From positions 113,328 to 177,327 of the forward strand of contig DERO01000029.1 in NCBI GenBank assembly GCA_002360945.1: a stretch of DNA of 64,000 nucleotides, written 5' to 3'. Every line of letters begins with the position of its first letter. The stretch's first letter is position 1. This document shows, in pieces, positions 47,001 to 62,553 of the stretch. Below the pieces are notes generated by a model that saw only the letters and a list, made by a program, of their open reading frames with translations, searched no databases and was not told where the DNA came from. The stretch comes from Leclercia adecarboxylata (GTDB lineage Bacteria > Pseudomonadota > Gammaproteobacteria > Enterobacterales > Enterobacteriaceae). The position numbers were made by a program, and so were the translations under genes.

Positions 47001-47986
47001 TTTGGCTTAGCGCCACGACCGGTTGCGCCTTCGTCACGGATTTCGCCGCCGGAGCCGGTTGCGGCACCCGGCCACGGCGAGATCGCCGTCGGGTGGTTGT
47101 GGGTTTCGACCTTCATCAGGATATGCGCAGGCTCCTGGTGGAAGTCATAGCGCCCTGCTTCGCGATCGGCGAAGAAGCGGCCCACCTCGGAACCCTCCAT
47201 GACCGCGGCGTTGTCTTTATAGGCAGACAGCACGTGGTCAGGGGTTTTCTCCATGGTGTTTTTAATCATTTTGAACAGCGACTTCGGCTGCTGCTCGCCA
47301 TCGATAACCCAGTCGGCGTTAAAGATCTTGTGGCGGCAGTGCTCGGAGTTAGCCTGCGCGAACATATAGAGTTCGATGTCGTTCGGGTTACGGTTCAGCT
47401 TAACGAACGCATCCTGCAGGTAGTCGATTTCATCTTCGGCCAGCGCCAGGCCCAGACGCAGGTTGGCGTCAATCAGCGCCTGACGGCCCTCACCCAGCAG
47501 GTCCACGCTCTGGACGGGTGCAGGCTGATGGTGAGAGAAGAGCTGCTGTGCGTCATCCAGAGAGGCAAACACGCTCTCCATCATGCGATCGTGCAGTTCG
47601 GCTGCTACAACGGCCCACTGGGCGTCGGTCAGGGTAGAGGCTTCAACGTAATACGCCACACCACGCTCCAGACGGTCAATCTGGCTCAGACCACAGTTGC
47701 GGGCGATGTCGGTTGCTTTAGAAGACCAGGGGGAGATGGTGCCCGGACGAGGCGTAACCAGCAGAAGTTTACCGTTCGGGGTATGGCTGCTCAGGCTTGG
47801 GCCGTACTTCAGCAGGCGCTCAAGCCGGACTAAATCCTCTGCCGTTAAGGGAGCATTCAGGTCAGCAAAATGGACATACTCAGCGTAAATATTGCTTACC
47901 GGAAGGTCGGCCGCCTGAAAACGTGCCAGCAGTTTGTTGATACGGAAGGCAGACAGTGCAGGCGAACCACGCAGAATTTCCATCAT
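44099..47986 (-). CDS. purL: Phosphoribosylformylglycinamidine synthase
   Basis: A large single-chain FGAM synthase, 1295 aa, identical in length to E. coli PurL. It converts FGAR, glutamine and ATP to FGAM in purine synthesis. Domains in order: N-terminal PurS-like, linker, two FGAMS repeats ([33 protein letters not shown]) and a C-terminal class I glutaminase with nucleophile Cys in [10 protein letters not shown]. It starts [21 protein letters not shown] PurR box lies upstream. Confidence 0.98.
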   Translation of the reverse strand: MMEILRGSPALSAFRINKLLARFQAADLPVSNIYAEYVHFADLNAPLTAEDLVRLERLLKYGPSLSSHTPNGKLLLVTPRPGTISPWSSKATDIARNCGLSQIDRLERGVAYYVEASTLTDAQWAVVAAELHDRMMESVFASLDDAQQLFSHHQPAPVQSVDLLGEGRQALIDANLRLGLALAEDEIDYLQDAFVKLNRNPNDIELYMFAQANSEHCRHKIFNADWVIDGEQQPKSLFKMIKNTMEKTPDHVLSAYKDNAAVMEGSEVGRFFADREAGRYDFHQEPAHILMKVETHNHPTAISPWPGAATGSGGEIRDEGATGRGAKPKAGLVGFSVSNLRIPGFEQPWEEDFGKPERIVTALDIMTDGPLGGAAFNNEFGRPALNGYFRTYEEKVESHNGEELRGYHKPIMLAGGIGNIRADHVQKGEIVVGAKLIVLGGPAMNIGLGGGAASSMASGQSDADLDFASVQRDNPEMERRCQEVIDRCWQLGDANPILFIHDVGAGGLSNAMPELVSDGNRGGRFNLRDILSDEPGMSPLEIWCNESQERYVLAVAPDQLPLFDELCRRERAPYAVIGEASEEMHLSLSDTHFDNQPIDLPLDVLLGKTPKMTRDVQTRKASGKALDLQGVTVAEAVNRVLHLPAVAEKTFLVTIGDRTVTGMVARDQMVGPWQVPVANCAVTTASLDSYYGEAMALGERSPVALLDFAASARLAVGEALTNIAATQIGDIKRIKLSANWMAAAGHPGEDAGLYEAVKAVGEELCPALGLTIPVGKDSMSMKTRWQEGSEQREMTSPLSLVITAFARVEDVRHTITPQLSTEDNALLLIDLGKGHNALGATALAQVYRQLGDKAADVRDVAQLKGFYDAIQALVAQRKLLAYHDRSDGGLLVTLAEMAFTGHCGVEANIASLGDDRLAALFNEELGAVIQVRAADREAVEALLAQHGLGDCVHYLGKAVTGDRFVIEANGQAVFAESRSTLRMWWAETTWQMQRLRDNPTCADQEHEAKANDNDPGLNVKLSFDINEDIAAPYIAKSARPKVAVLREQGVNSHVEMAAAFHRAGFDAIDVHMSDLLAGRTGLADFQALVACGGFSYGDVLGAGEGWAKSILFNDRVRDEFETFFHRPQTLALGVCNGCQMMSNLRELIPGSEAWPRFVRNQSDRFEARFSLVEVTQSPSLLLQGMVGSQMPIAVSHGEGQVEVRNAAHLAELESKGLVALRFVDNFGKVTQTYPANPNGSANGITAVTSESGRVTVMMPHPERVFRTVSNSWHPENWGEDSPWMRIFRNARKQLG

Positions 47987-48072
47987 AAGTCTCTCGTCTT
48001 CGAAGCGCCGGAGGCGCTTACAGTGTGCGCAAGGGGGAAAACGGGCGCCATTATAGTGGATCCTGCGCGCCG

Positions 48073-48088
48073 ACGAAACCGTTTGCGT
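48073..48088 (-). promoter_or_regulatory. PurR operator of purL
   Basis: ACGCAAACGGTTTCGT on the minus strand, a close match to the PurR consensus, 87 bases before the purL start in the 47987-48253 spacer shared with divergent mltF. Confidence 0.85.
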
Positions 48089-48253
48089 CGTAATAAAATC
48101 GATGTCGTCATTTAACCATTGGTGTTGCCTTTCCTGCTAATAAGTTGCCAAGTGACGTTACTTTGCGCAAAATGCCGCGAAATCTTTGGTAATACATGTT
48201 TTTACTGTGGCGATTAAAAACCAGAATAATAGACAGCTCATAGAATCAACTTA

Positions 48254-50243
<1,990 letters not shown>

Positions 50244-50261
50244 CTATGCATAATCACAAAA

Positions 50262-50897
50262 TCATTCCAGCTGCTGAAGTTCGCCAAGGGGCGTAACGCG
50301 CCAGCGGTGCTGGCAGAAGTACAGAAGGGGGTTGTCCTGCTTGCTGTCGCTGTAGCCGCTGTAGAGCCGCAGCGGGGTACCGATTTTTTTCTCCAGTTGC
50401 ACCACCTTCTCGTGGCCGAGGCAGCGCAGGGTCAACACCCAGCCACCGTATGCCCGACCCATCTGGGTGGCAATCAGGTTGACGCGCGGCAGCCAGGGGG
50501 TATCGAAATAGACCTGCTCGACCAGCGACTGCGGCGAGCCGGTGATCAGCCAGATGTCGGCATCGTTGGCGTTGAGGTAGTTAGTGAGCCGCTCCTGCAC
50601 CACCGGGAAGGCGGTGACATGCCCGCGAAACCAGGTGACAAACTCTTTCTCCAGCTGTCTGAGTCGCGCTTCGCTGTGCCCGAAGGTGCAGCCCCACAGC
50701 AGCAGGCTCATTGGCCAGCGGGCGGCGCGGCCTTTAATCAGCAACGCGCCGCCGATGATGGGGAGCAGAGGTAACACGAGCAGGGCATTCAGGGGCTGTC
50801 GGCGCAGTAAATAGCGCATAAAGGTGCCGAACATATCCTGCTGATGCAGCGTTCCGTCCAGATCAAAAAAGACTACGCGACGCTCGTGATTGGCCAA
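50262..50897 (-). CDS. pgpC: Phosphatidylglycerophosphatase C
   Basis: A 211-aa HAD-type inner-membrane phosphatase that makes phosphatidylglycerol from PGP. The nucleophile motif FFDLDGT is at residues about 10-16, a hydrophobic helix follows at about 35-55, and the later HAD motifs LITGSP and SGYSDSKQDNP are present. The start is TTG at 50895-50897, with AGAGGAG in good register overlapping the murP stop region. It follows murP by three bases and so joins the murQP transcript. Confidence 0.95.
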   Translation of the reverse strand: MANHERRVVFFDLDGTLHQQDMFGTFMRYLLRRQPLNALLVLPLLPIIGGALLIKGRAARWPMSLLLWGCTFGHSEARLRQLEKEFVTWFRGHVTAFPVVQERLTNYLNANDADIWLITGSPQSLVEQVYFDTPWLPRVNLIATQMGRAYGGWVLTLRCLGHEKVVQLEKKIGTPLRLYSGYSDSKQDNPLLYFCQHRWRVTPLGELQQLE

Positions 50898-50900
50898 ACC

Positions 50901-52253
50901 TTACTCCTCTGGATCGTTGAACCCTAACAGCCAGGTAAACAGGAACCCGGCGATCACCGCTACCAGATAGCCTAACAGATAGAGCATGACTTTTCCGGTC
51001 ACGATGGTTAATGCCAGCGGTAATCCGGAAATACCAAAGGTGATAACGGTCGCCACTTTCCAGTAACTGACGAGCGCCCCGCCGACCGCGCCGCCAAGAC
51101 AGGCCCCGATAAACGGTTTGCCCAGCGGCAGGGTGACGCCGAAGATCAGCGGTTCACCGATCCCCAGAAGTCCGACCGGCAGTGCCCCTTTGATCACCTT
51201 TTTCAGGCGTTCATTACGGGTTTTCATCAGCACCGCAATCGCCGCGCCAATCTGCCCGACCCCGGCCATCGCCAGAATAGGCAGCAGCGCGTTATAGCCA
51301 TGCGCCTGCACCAGCTCAACGTGGATCGGCACCAGGCCCTGATGTAAACCGGTCAACACCAGCGGCAGGAAGGTGCCGGAAAGTACCCCCCCCACCAGGA
51401 AGCCGCCGCGATCGATAGCCCAGGAGGCCCCGTGGGCGATGGATTCCGAAATCACGCCACCCAGCGGTTGCAGAGCGATAATCGCCACGCTGCCGGTAAT
51501 TAAAGTGGTGAGCAGCGGATTAAAGATCAGCTCCAGCGAGCCCGGCAGGATATTGCGCAGCCGTTTCTCGATCCAGCACATCAACACCACCACCAGCAGC
51601 ACGGCGATCACCCCACCCCGCCCCGGCTGCAGCGCTTCACCAAACAGGGTGATCTGTGCCAGCTGTGGGCTGGAGAGGATCCCCGCCATCACCCCGCCCA
51701 TTGCCAGCGAGCCGCCAAACACTTTGGCGGTGTTCACCCCCACCAGAATGTTCATGATGGCAAAGACCGCGCTGCCGAAAATGCCGAGGATCCCCAGCAG
51801 GTTCGGATAGTGGGTCGCGAAGTCGCCGACAATGTCCGGGCGTTTCAGGATATTGATGATCCCGGTGATCAGCCCCGAGGCAATAAAGGCCGGGATCAGC
51901 GGTATGAAGACGTTGGCCAGCTGGCGCAGCGCGTCGCTCATCGGGGCTTTATATTTGGCCTTCGCCTGCGCTTTGGTGCGCTCGGCGTCATCCATCACCG
52001 CCCCGCCCATCAGCGAACGCATGGCATCCACCACCTGCGCGGCCTTGCCGGGGCCGACGATCAGCTGATGCTGCTCCCCTTGCTTCACGTAGCCGCTGAC
52101 GCCGGGCAGTTTTTTCAGCCGCGCCAGATCGAGCTTGTCATCATCCTGAACTTCCACCCGCACCCGCGTCATGCAGTTTTCCAGACGCCGGATATTGTTC
52201 TGCCCGCCAATACCCGCAAGGATATCGCTGGCGAGAGCTGCTGTTTTTTCCAT
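50901..52253 (-). CDS. murP: PTS N-acetylmuramic acid transporter MurP (EIIBC)
   Basis: A 450-aa permease that takes up MurNAc as MurNAc-6-P. The N-terminal EIIB domain (about 1-85) has the phosphorylated Cys27 in RLENCMTRVRV; EIIC helices follow from about 110. EIIA-Glc is needed as phosphate donor. It lies ten bases after murQ. In E. coli K-12 murQP is at another locus; here it sits beside yfhH. Confidence 0.9.
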   Translation of the reverse strand: MEKTAALASDILAGIGGQNNIRRLENCMTRVRVEVQDDDKLDLARLKKLPGVSGYVKQGEQHQLIVGPGKAAQVVDAMRSLMGGAVMDDAERTKAQAKAKYKAPMSDALRQLANVFIPLIPAFIASGLITGIINILKRPDIVGDFATHYPNLLGILGIFGSAVFAIMNILVGVNTAKVFGGSLAMGGVMAGILSSPQLAQITLFGEALQPGRGGVIAVLLVVVLMCWIEKRLRNILPGSLELIFNPLLTTLITGSVAIIALQPLGGVISESIAHGASWAIDRGGFLVGGVLSGTFLPLVLTGLHQGLVPIHVELVQAHGYNALLPILAMAGVGQIGAAIAVLMKTRNERLKKVIKGALPVGLLGIGEPLIFGVTLPLGKPFIGACLGGAVGGALVSYWKVATVITFGISGLPLALTIVTGKVMLYLLGYLVAVIAGFLFTWLLGFNDPEE

Positions 52254-52263
52254 GTACGCCTCT

Positions 52264-53157
52264 TTAGTTTTCTAATGCCGCACGTAAGAATCCCTGATGG
52301 GCGTCGAGTCTGGCACGCGCCGCCGCGGCATCCAGCCCGCTTAAGATCATCAGAATGGCCGGTTTGACGTCGTACCCGGTCTGTTTCAGCACCTCTTCCG
52401 CCTCTTCGCGGGTAGTGCCGGTGGCTTCCACCACCATGCGGCAGGCCCGGTCGATAAGCTTCACATTGGTGGCCTTCATGTCCACCATCAGGTTCTGGTA
52501 GACCTTGCCGAACTTCACCATCGCGCCGGTGGAGATCATGTTCAGCACCAGCTTTTGCGCGGTGCCGGATTTCAGGCGGGTAGAGCCGGTCAAGGCTTCC
52601 GGGCCGACAACCGGCGAGATGGCGATTGCGGCGACCTGGGCAATCGGTGAGCCCGGGTTACAGGAGATCGCCACGGTGGTGCAGCCGGTCTGGTTCGCGT
52701 ACTCAAGGCCGCCAATCACGTACGGCGTGCGCCCGGAGGCCGCCAGCCCGACCACCAGATCCTGCGCGGTCAGGTTGAGGGCTTTGAGATCGTCTTCACC
52801 CAGCTGTTTGCTGTCCTCAGCCCCTTCTACCGCTTTCAGCAGCGCCCCAGGCCCACCGGCAATCAGGCCGATGACCAGGCCATGCGGCACGCCAAAGGTC
52901 GGCGGGCATTCTGAAGCGTCCAGTACCCCAAGACGCCCGCTGGTGCCCGCCCCCATGTAGATGATGCGCCCGCCCGCCTTCAGCGCGTCGGCGGCTGCGT
53001 CCACCGCTTTCGCCACCTCGGGCAATGTCTCTTTCACTGCCTGCGCGACCAGCGTATCCTGTTGGTTAAAGCGATTAACCAGGTCAAGCGTGGAGAGCGC
53101 GTCGAGATCCAGGGTTTGTGGATTGCGGGATTCTGATACCAGTGAGCCGAGATTCAT
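52264..53157 (-). CDS. murQ: N-acetylmuramic acid 6-phosphate etherase
   Basis: Cleaves the lactyl ether of MurNAc-6-P to GlcNAc-6-P and D-lactate, entering wall recycling. The 297-aa product has the SIS motifs [21 protein letters not shown] and [14 protein letters not shown] (the first spans residues about 70-90). The ATG at 53155-53157 is chosen because GAGG lies nine bases upstream; the track-open TTG start five codons earlier overlaps that site. It is first in murQ-murP-pgpC and divergent from yfhH. Confidence 0.95.
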   Translation of the reverse strand: MNLGSLVSESRNPQTLDLDALSTLDLVNRFNQQDTLVAQAVKETLPEVAKAVDAAADALKAGGRIIYMGAGTSGRLGVLDASECPPTFGVPHGLVIGLIAGGPGALLKAVEGAEDSKQLGEDDLKALNLTAQDLVVGLAASGRTPYVIGGLEYANQTGCTTVAISCNPGSPIAQVAAIAISPVVGPEALTGSTRLKSGTAQKLVLNMISTGAMVKFGKVYQNLMVDMKATNVKLIDRACRMVVEATGTTREEAEEVLKQTGYDVKPAILMILSGLDAAAARARLDAHQGFLRAALEN

Positions 53158-53172
53158 TTTTTTGTGCCTCAA

Positions 53173-53218
53173 GAATTTTTAATTCATAATAGTCGCATTA
53201 TAATGGAATATAAAATTC
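53173..53218. promoter_or_regulatory. Two similar palindromes between murQ and yfhH, with murQ -10
   Basis: GAATTTTTAATTC (53173-53185) and GAATATAAAATTC (53206-53218) fit GAATWTWWAATTC; their centres are 33 bp apart, about three helical turns. TATAAT on the minus strand (53197-53202) lies between them. They are good candidates for YfhH/MurR-type operators controlling murQP; binding is inference. Confidence 0.6.
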
Positions 53219-53275
53219 ATTCAGGCGAGCAGAATTCGCATTTGCTGCAGTCATCACATTTCGCCAGGAGTCCTT

Positions 53276-54124
53276 ATGAACTGTTTAATTCGTATCCGCC
53301 AGCGATACGCGGGTTTTGCCCAGAGCGATAAAAAACTGGCGGACTTTTTACTCACCCAGCCCGATCGCGCCCGCCATCTCAGCTCCCAGCAACTGGCAAG
53401 CGAGGCGGGGGTTAGCCAGTCCAGCGTGGTTAAATTCGCGCAAAAAATTGGCTTTAAAGGCTTCCCGGCGCTGAAACTGGCGCTGAGCGAAGCGCTGGCC
53501 AGCAACCCGAATCCGCAATCCATGCCGGTGCACAACCAGATCCGCGGCGACGATCCGATGCGTCTGGTCGGTGAAAAGCTGATCAAGGAGAACGTCGCGG
53601 CGATGCACGCCACCCTGGACGTCAACAGCGAAGAGAAACTGCTGGAAAGCGTCGCCATGCTGCACGCGGCACGGCGGGTGATCCTCACCGGGATCGGCGC
53701 TTCAGGACTGGTAGCGCGTAATTTTGGCTGGAAGCTGAACAAGATCGGCCTGATCGCTATTGTCGAACAGGATATGCACGCCCTGCTGGCCACCGTGCAG
53801 GCGATGGCGCCTGACGATCTGCTGCTGGCGATCTCCTATACCGGCGAGCGCCGGGAGATTAACCTGGCCGCCGACGAAGCCCTGCGCGTGGGCGGGAAGA
53901 TACTGGCGATCACCGGCTTTACCCCCAATGCGCTGCAGCAGCGGGCCACCCGCTGTCTGTACACCATTGCCGAAGAGCAGGCCACCCGCAGCGCGGCCAT
54001 CTCCTCTACCAGCGCGCAGATGATGCTGACCGACCTGCTGTTTATGGCGCTGGTTCAGCAGGATCTGGAGCGGGCTCCGGAACGCATTCGCCACAGTGAG
54101 GCGCTGGTAAAAAAACTGGTTTGA
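53276..54124 (+). CDS. yfhH: MurR/RpiR-family regulator YfhH
   Basis: A 282-aa regulator almost identical in layout to E. coli YfhH: N-terminal HTH_6 (SQQLASEAGVSQSSVVKFAQ) and C-terminal SIS domain (ILTGIGASGLVARNFGWKL, LLAISYTGERREI). YfhH in E. coli is uncharacterised. Here it stands divergent from murQP, as MurR does elsewhere, suggesting it senses MurNAc-6-P. A Shine-Dalgarno-like CAGGAG lies just upstream. Confidence 0.93.
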   Translation: MNCLIRIRQRYAGFAQSDKKLADFLLTQPDRARHLSSQQLASEAGVSQSSVVKFAQKIGFKGFPALKLALSEALASNPNPQSMPVHNQIRGDDPMRLVGEKLIKENVAAMHATLDVNSEEKLLESVAMLHAARRVILTGIGASGLVARNFGWKLNKIGLIAIVEQDMHALLATVQAMAPDDLLLAISYTGERREINLAADEALRVGGKILAITGFTPNALQQRATRCLYTIAEEQATRSAAISSTSAQMMLTDLLFMALVQQDLERAPERIRHSEALVKKLV

Positions 54125-54821
<697 letters not shown>

Positions 54822-54822
<1 letters not shown>

Positions 54823-55553
54823 TACTTGCGGGCTTCCAGCATCAGACGCTTCATCTCTGACACCGCCTCTTTCAGGCCGCTCATCACCGCGCGTCCGATA
54901 ATCGCATGGCCGATGTTCAGCTCGTGCATCTCCGGGATGGCGGCAATGGCTTTGACGTTGTGGTAGGTCAGACCGTGACCGGCATTGACCTTGAGGCCGA
55001 GACCTGCTGCATAGGTGGCCGCTTTGGCGATGCGATCCAACTCTTTCGCCTGAGTAGCCTCGTCTTCAGCATCGGCATAGCAGCCGGTGTGGATCTCGAT
55101 GAACGGCGCGCCCACGTCGGCGGCGGCTTTAATCTGCGCTTCATCGGCATCGATAAACAGCGATACCAGGATCCCGGCATCGGCCAGGCGCTTACAGGCG
55201 TCACGCATCTTGTCCAGCTGACCAGCCACGTCCAGGCCGCCCTCGGTGGTCACTTCCTGACGCTTTTCCGGCACCAAGCAGCAGAAGTGCGGTTTGGTCT
55301 TAACGGCGATCGCCAGCATCTCTTCGGTGACGGCCATCTCCAGATTCATGCGGGTGTCCAGGGTCTGGCGCAGGATGCGAACGTCACGATCGGTGATATG
55401 ACGGCGATCTTCGCGCAGATGTACGGTAATGCCATCGGCCCCCGCCTGCTCGGCGATAAATGCCGCCTGAACCGGATCAGGATATGCCGTGCCGCGTGCG
55501 TTGCGCAGGGTGGCAATGTGGTCAATGTTGATGCCTAACAGTAATTCAGCCAT
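54822..55553 (-). CDS. pdxJ: Pyridoxine 5'-phosphate synthase
   Basis: A 243-aa TIM-barrel enzyme that condenses DXP with 3-amino-2-oxopropyl phosphate to PNP, the last ring-closing step of vitamin B6 synthesis. It begins [34 protein letters not shown] and [12 protein letters not shown] are conserved motifs. It follows recO after a 72-base spacer that holds a degenerate dispersed repeat. Confidence 0.98.
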
Positions 55554-55584
55554 GACAATCCTCGATTTTCTTTTGGTTCATCTC

Positions 55585-55619
55585 CCTTCCCCTCAAGGAG
55601 AGGGTTGGGGTGAAGGTGT
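55585..55619. repeat. Dispersed hairpin repeat, degenerate copy 4
   Basis: CCTTCCCCTCAAGGAGAGGG then TTGGGGTGAAGGTGT. It resembles copy 2 in orientation but lacks the perfect hairpin and the GGCCGCAC end. It lies between recO and pdxJ. Confidence 0.5.
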
Positions 55620-55625
55620 AATACG

Positions 55626-56333
55626 TTAACGCTTCGGCATAAACTGCCGGAATAGTTCGCGGCTCTTAAGGGGCTTGCCACCAAGATACGGCTTGAGCGC
55701 AATGCGGGTAAAGCGTTTTGCCGCCCGCAGGGTGCTGACGTCGGGAAACTCGCGCTCCGCCAGCGCCCGCAGATCCCTTCCGGTGAAGGTGCTGTTGTCG
55801 ATGACGATGCTGGCGATAAAGCCCTTCTCTTCGCGATAGCGGTAGGTCATGGTGTCTTCGACCGGATCGCCGCTGCCCGCACAGTGCAGAAAATCGACGC
55901 CGTATCCCAGATGCCCGAGCAGCGCCAGCTCAAAGCGACGCAGCGCCGGTTCCGGCGAGCCGGTTGCGCCCGCCAGCGCTTGCAGGCAGTGCAGATAGTC
56001 GAAAAAGAGTTCAGAGAAGCGGGTCTCATGTTCCAGAACGCGCGTGATCAGCTCGTTCACATACAGACCGCTGTACAGCGTAATACCAGAGAGGGGAAGT
56101 GCCAGAGAGACGGCTTCGGCACTGCGCAGGGTTTTCACTTCCCCACGCCCGCTAAAGCGAACCAGCAAAGGTGTAAAGGGTTGCAGGGCACCCTTCAGGT
56201 TAGAACGTTTGGAACGTGCGCCTTTGGCAACAAGACGCACGCGGCCTGACTCTTCCGTGAAGACGTCCAGCATCAGGCTGGTTTCGCTCCACGGACGGCT
56301 GTGAAGGACAAAGGCACGCTGCCATCCATCCAC
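55626..56333 (-). CDS. recO: DNA repair protein RecO
   Basis: A 235-aa mediator that loads RecA on SSB-coated gaps with RecR. It begins with GTG ([18 protein letters not shown]), 11 bases after the era stop. An OB fold occupies the first 80 residues, followed by a helical domain and a zinc-ribbon-like region. It ends FRQFMPKR; the E. coli protein extends about seven residues further. Confidence 0.95.
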   Translation of the reverse strand: MDGWQRAFVLHSRPWSETSLMLDVFTEESGRVRLVAKGARSKRSNLKGALQPFTPLLVRFSGRGEVKTLRSAEAVSLALPLSGITLYSGLYVNELITRVLEHETRFSELFFDYLHCLQALAGATGSPEPALRRFELALLGHLGYGVDFLHCAGSGDPVEDTMTYRYREEKGFIASIVIDNSTFTGRDLRALAEREFPDVSTLRAAKRFTRIALKPYLGGKPLKSRELFRQFMPKR

Positions 56334-56344
56334 GTTGTTTTGAC

Positions 56345-58077
<1,733 letters not shown>

Positions 58078-58105
58078 TCAGAAGAGATTTATCACCTAAA
58101 TAATT

Positions 58106-58135
58106 CACGTAGCCTCTAATTAAAGAGACTACGTG
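58106..58135 (-). other. Hairpin in the lepB-rnc spacer
   Basis: CACGTAGCCTCT pairs with AGAGACTACGTG (12 positions, one C-A mismatch, six-base loop). No U-tract follows on the minus strand. It may be a processing site or a stabiliser between lepB and rnc; nothing else is seen in 58005-58150. Confidence 0.45.
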
Positions 58136-58150
58136 CTCATTTATCAGGAA

Positions 58151-59125
58151 TTAATGGATGCCGCCAATACGATTTAAGCGTACGCCGGTCGGCCATTCGC
58201 CTTCCTGTTTCTCAAAGCTCATCCAGATGGTGGTGGCTTTACCGACCAGATTTGCTTCCGGCACAAAGCCCCAGTAACGGCTGTCCGCGCTGTTATCGCG
58301 GTTATCACCCATCATGAAGTAGTGTCCCGGCGGCACAATCCAGGTCGCCAGCTGTTGCCCCTGCTGCTGATAGTACATCCCCAGCTGATCCTGAGCGATG
58401 GAGACGGTCAGGATACGGTGCGTCACATCGCCCAGCGTCTCTTTACGCTCGTTCAGACGAATACCGTTCTCTTTGGTCTCGCCTTTCGGCAGCTGGAAGA
58501 AGCCGCTGGTGGCTTCGCCGCCGTTGCGACGGGCAAAGGTTTGCACAAAGTCGCTTGGCTCAACGCCGGAGTAAGTGACCGCCAGCGCGCTTCCGCAGGC
58601 CGTACCGGAACTGCAGCCAGGCTGAACCGTCACCTCTTTGGAGACCGGATTATACGTGACCTTATCGCCCGGCACGCCAACGGTGCGTTTGATGTAATCC
58701 AGACGCGGATCGTCCGGATATTTAAACACCACGATATCGCCACGTTTAGGATGACCGGTTTCGATCAGCGTTTTCTGGTAGATCGGATCTTTAATCCCGT
58801 AGGCGAACTTCTCCACCAGAATAAAATCACCGATCAGCAGCGTTGGCATCATCGAACCGGATGGGATCTGGAAAGGTTCATAGATAAATGAACGCACCAC
58901 CAGCACAATCGCCAGCACCGGAAAGACCGAAGCGCCCGTCTCCAACCAGCCCGGCTTAGGGCTGACTTTTTTCAGGGTTTTTGGATCTAACTGGTCGCCC
59001 GTGGCCGCCTGTGCGGCGGCCTGACGTTCGCGACGTTTCGGGGCAAAGATAAACTTATCCAGACACCACAACAGCCCCGTCACCAGGGTGGCAATCACCA
59101 GGATCAGGGCAAACATGTTCGCCAT
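58151..59125 (-). CDS. lepB: Signal peptidase I
   Basis: A 324-aa inner-membrane endopeptidase that removes Sec and Tat signal peptides. Two N-terminal membrane segments lie at about 4-22 and 63-80. The catalytic Ser91 lies in QIPSGSMMPT and the Lys146 general base in YIKRTVG; GDNRDNSADSR is box E. It lies 17 bases after lepA. Confidence 0.98.
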   Translation of the reverse strand: MANMFALILVIATLVTGLLWCLDKFIFAPKRRERQAAAQAATGDQLDPKTLKKVSPKPGWLETGASVFPVLAIVLVVRSFIYEPFQIPSGSMMPTLLIGDFILVEKFAYGIKDPIYQKTLIETGHPKRGDIVVFKYPDDPRLDYIKRTVGVPGDKVTYNPVSKEVTVQPGCSSGTACGSALAVTYSGVEPSDFVQTFARRNGGEATSGFFQLPKGETKENGIRLNERKETLGDVTHRILTVSIAQDQLGMYYQQQGQQLATWIVPPGHYFMMGDNRDNSADSRYWGFVPEANLVGKATTIWMSFEKQEGEWPTGVRLNRIGGIH

Positions 59126-59142
59126 GCCAACTCCTTAAAGGA

Positions 59143-60942
<1,800 letters not shown>

Positions 60943-61104
60943 ATAGTTAAATAATTATGCCTTACGAATTCCTGGAGGCCGCTGTTCTTAGCCTGACGTT
61001 TTTCAGTGCGAAAACGCAGCATTCTACACTACATCTCCTTAACCGGGAAATGCTCTTCCAGCAAGCTTAGCGTGAAGATTCAGCGTTTTCTTTTATGAGA
61101 TGTA

Positions 61105-61137
61105 AATAAAGCAAAGCCCGGTGACATCACCGGGCTT
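61105..61137 (-). terminator. Terminator of the rpoE-rseABC operon
   Basis: On the minus strand AAGCCCGGTGA pairs with TCACCGGGCTT around a two-base loop, followed by TGCTTTATTT. The stem includes the rseC stop codon, so the end of translation and termination meet. Confidence 0.85.
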
Positions 61138-61603
61138 CAGAAGAGAGCATTTCGACGCGAAGCTCATCGGGGGGGAGCCCGACGCTGAGGATAACGGGCT
61201 GCCACTCTTCGCGAGCAGCAAGCCTCGACGAAAAGCCGCGGGCCAGTAAAAAACCCCCCACGCCACCGAGGGCTGCACCGCACATCGCGGCCAGATCGGT
61301 ACCGAACAGCACCTGGAATACACCGCCCAGAGCAAACAGCCCCACCAGCGGGGAGAGATAGACCAGCATCGCCGAGCCCAGCAGGCTGCCTTCGGCGATG
61401 CCTAACTCGACTTTTTGCCCTGCCACCAGCGGCTCTGCACTGGGCACACTGATGGTGTGCGACGTCTGCGGCCCGAGTTTGTTCAGCACCCGGCTACCGC
61501 AACCGGCGCGGGAGGCGCAGCTGTTACAGGATGCTTTTACGTCACAACTCACCAGCGCAACGCCCTCCTGCCATGAAACGACAGTTGCCCACTCTTTGAT
61601 CAT
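61127..61603 (-). CDS. rseC: SoxR-reducing system / sigma-E regulator RseC
   Basis: A 158-aa inner-membrane protein. A cysteine-rich N terminus (CDVKASCNSCASRAGCGS) precedes two membrane helices at about 70-115. It is linked to SoxR reduction with the Rsx complex and to sigma-E control. Its start overlaps the rseB stop by four bases. Confidence 0.96.
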   Translation of the reverse strand: MIKEWATVVSWQEGVALVSCDVKASCNSCASRAGCGSRVLNKLGPQTSHTISVPSAEPLVAGQKVELGIAEGSLLGSAMLVYLSPLVGLFALGGVFQVLFGTDLAAMCGAALGGVGGFLLARGFSSRLAAREEWQPVILSVGLPPDELRVEMLSSEAR

Positions 61604-62553
61604 TGTCCGGCCTTGAATTTAATGCTGTCTGCAATGCGTTTAGCCGTTTGCGGCGGCAGTTCGCCCACGACGGTAATCTCGGCGTTATCACGCACGGTAG
61701 TGCTGACGGTGCGGCGTCCGGTGCGCAGCATCTGATCGGCGCTCACCGACGTTGCCCGGTTGATGTTAACCGAGAAACTGAACAAACCATCAGAGTAAAG
61801 ACGTGATTCAACCGGGGTATCAATCGTCGGCAGCTGACGTCGGCTGCTGGAAACTTCGCTGAAGCCCTGCGGGATCCAGTTTGGTGCCCAGTTGAAGTTG
61901 ACAGGATCGCCGGCCGGGACAGAGAGCAGCGGCGGCAGGCTGGCTTTTGCCAGATTCTGCATGCTGTTGCCGACCTGATCGTCGATGGTAAAGGAGATCA
62001 CCCGGAACTGCTCCAGCGTCTCGCCATCTCGATCCAGCAGATCGACCCGCATCGGCAGCTTGGTCTCTGCATCCATCCAGACGATATAGCTGTAACGCGT
62101 CCCATCTCGTGCGACCACGCGCAGCACTTCGCACAATCGGTCAGCGATGCGGGTACGCCCTACGGAGATAAAGTCGTAGTAAGGTGCCAGCCGTTTGAAG
62201 TCGGTATAGATGAGCGAAGGCAGCGAATCAACGATGTAATCGCCGTTCAGCGTAAAGGGCTCAAGACCCGGCTCAAAATAGCTGATTTCGTTGCCACGCT
62301 GCACGACTTCGCGGCGCGGACCATCCATCTGCAAAAGCTGGGCAAGCGGCTGTTTATCAAGACGGGCATGGCGATAGCGTAACGACTCTACACCCTGCTT
62401 ATTGATACTGATAAAAGCCAGCTCGTAGTTGAGTGACTGGCTGGCCTGGTTCATTTGCTGTAACAACGCCCCGGACGATACATCAGCCGAGGCGTTGACA
62501 GTGAACAACAGGCTACCCGCCATCAGAGACATGGCGCACCAAAGTTGCTTCAT
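61600..62553 (-). CDS. rseB: Sigma-E regulatory protein RseB
   Basis: A 317-aa periplasmic protein with a signal peptide ending VNASA. It binds RseA and shields it from DegS, and senses lipoprotein or LPS stress through its LolA-like large domain (about 25-210). A smaller C-terminal domain contacts RseA. Its start overlaps the rseA stop by one base. Confidence 0.97.
   Translation of the reverse strand: MKQLWCAMSLMAGSLLFTVNASADVSSGALLQQMNQASQSLNYELAFISINKQGVESLRYRHARLDKQPLAQLLQMDGPRREVVQRGNEISYFEPGLEPFTLNGDYIVDSLPSLIYTDFKRLAPYYDFISVGRTRIADRLCEVLRVVARDGTRYSYIVWMDAETKLPMRVDLLDRDGETLEQFRVISFTIDDQVGNSMQNLAKASLPPLLSVPAGDPVNFNWAPNWIPQGFSEVSSSRRQLPTIDTPVESRLYSDGLFSFSVNINRATSVSADQMLRTGRRTVSTTVRDNAEITVVGELPPQTAKRIADSIKFKAGQ

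Noticed and set aside
44363..47833. Two long plus-strand open frames (699 and 449 codons)
   Set aside because: Both are antisense to purL, with His/Gln/Arg-rich composition typical of shadow frames.
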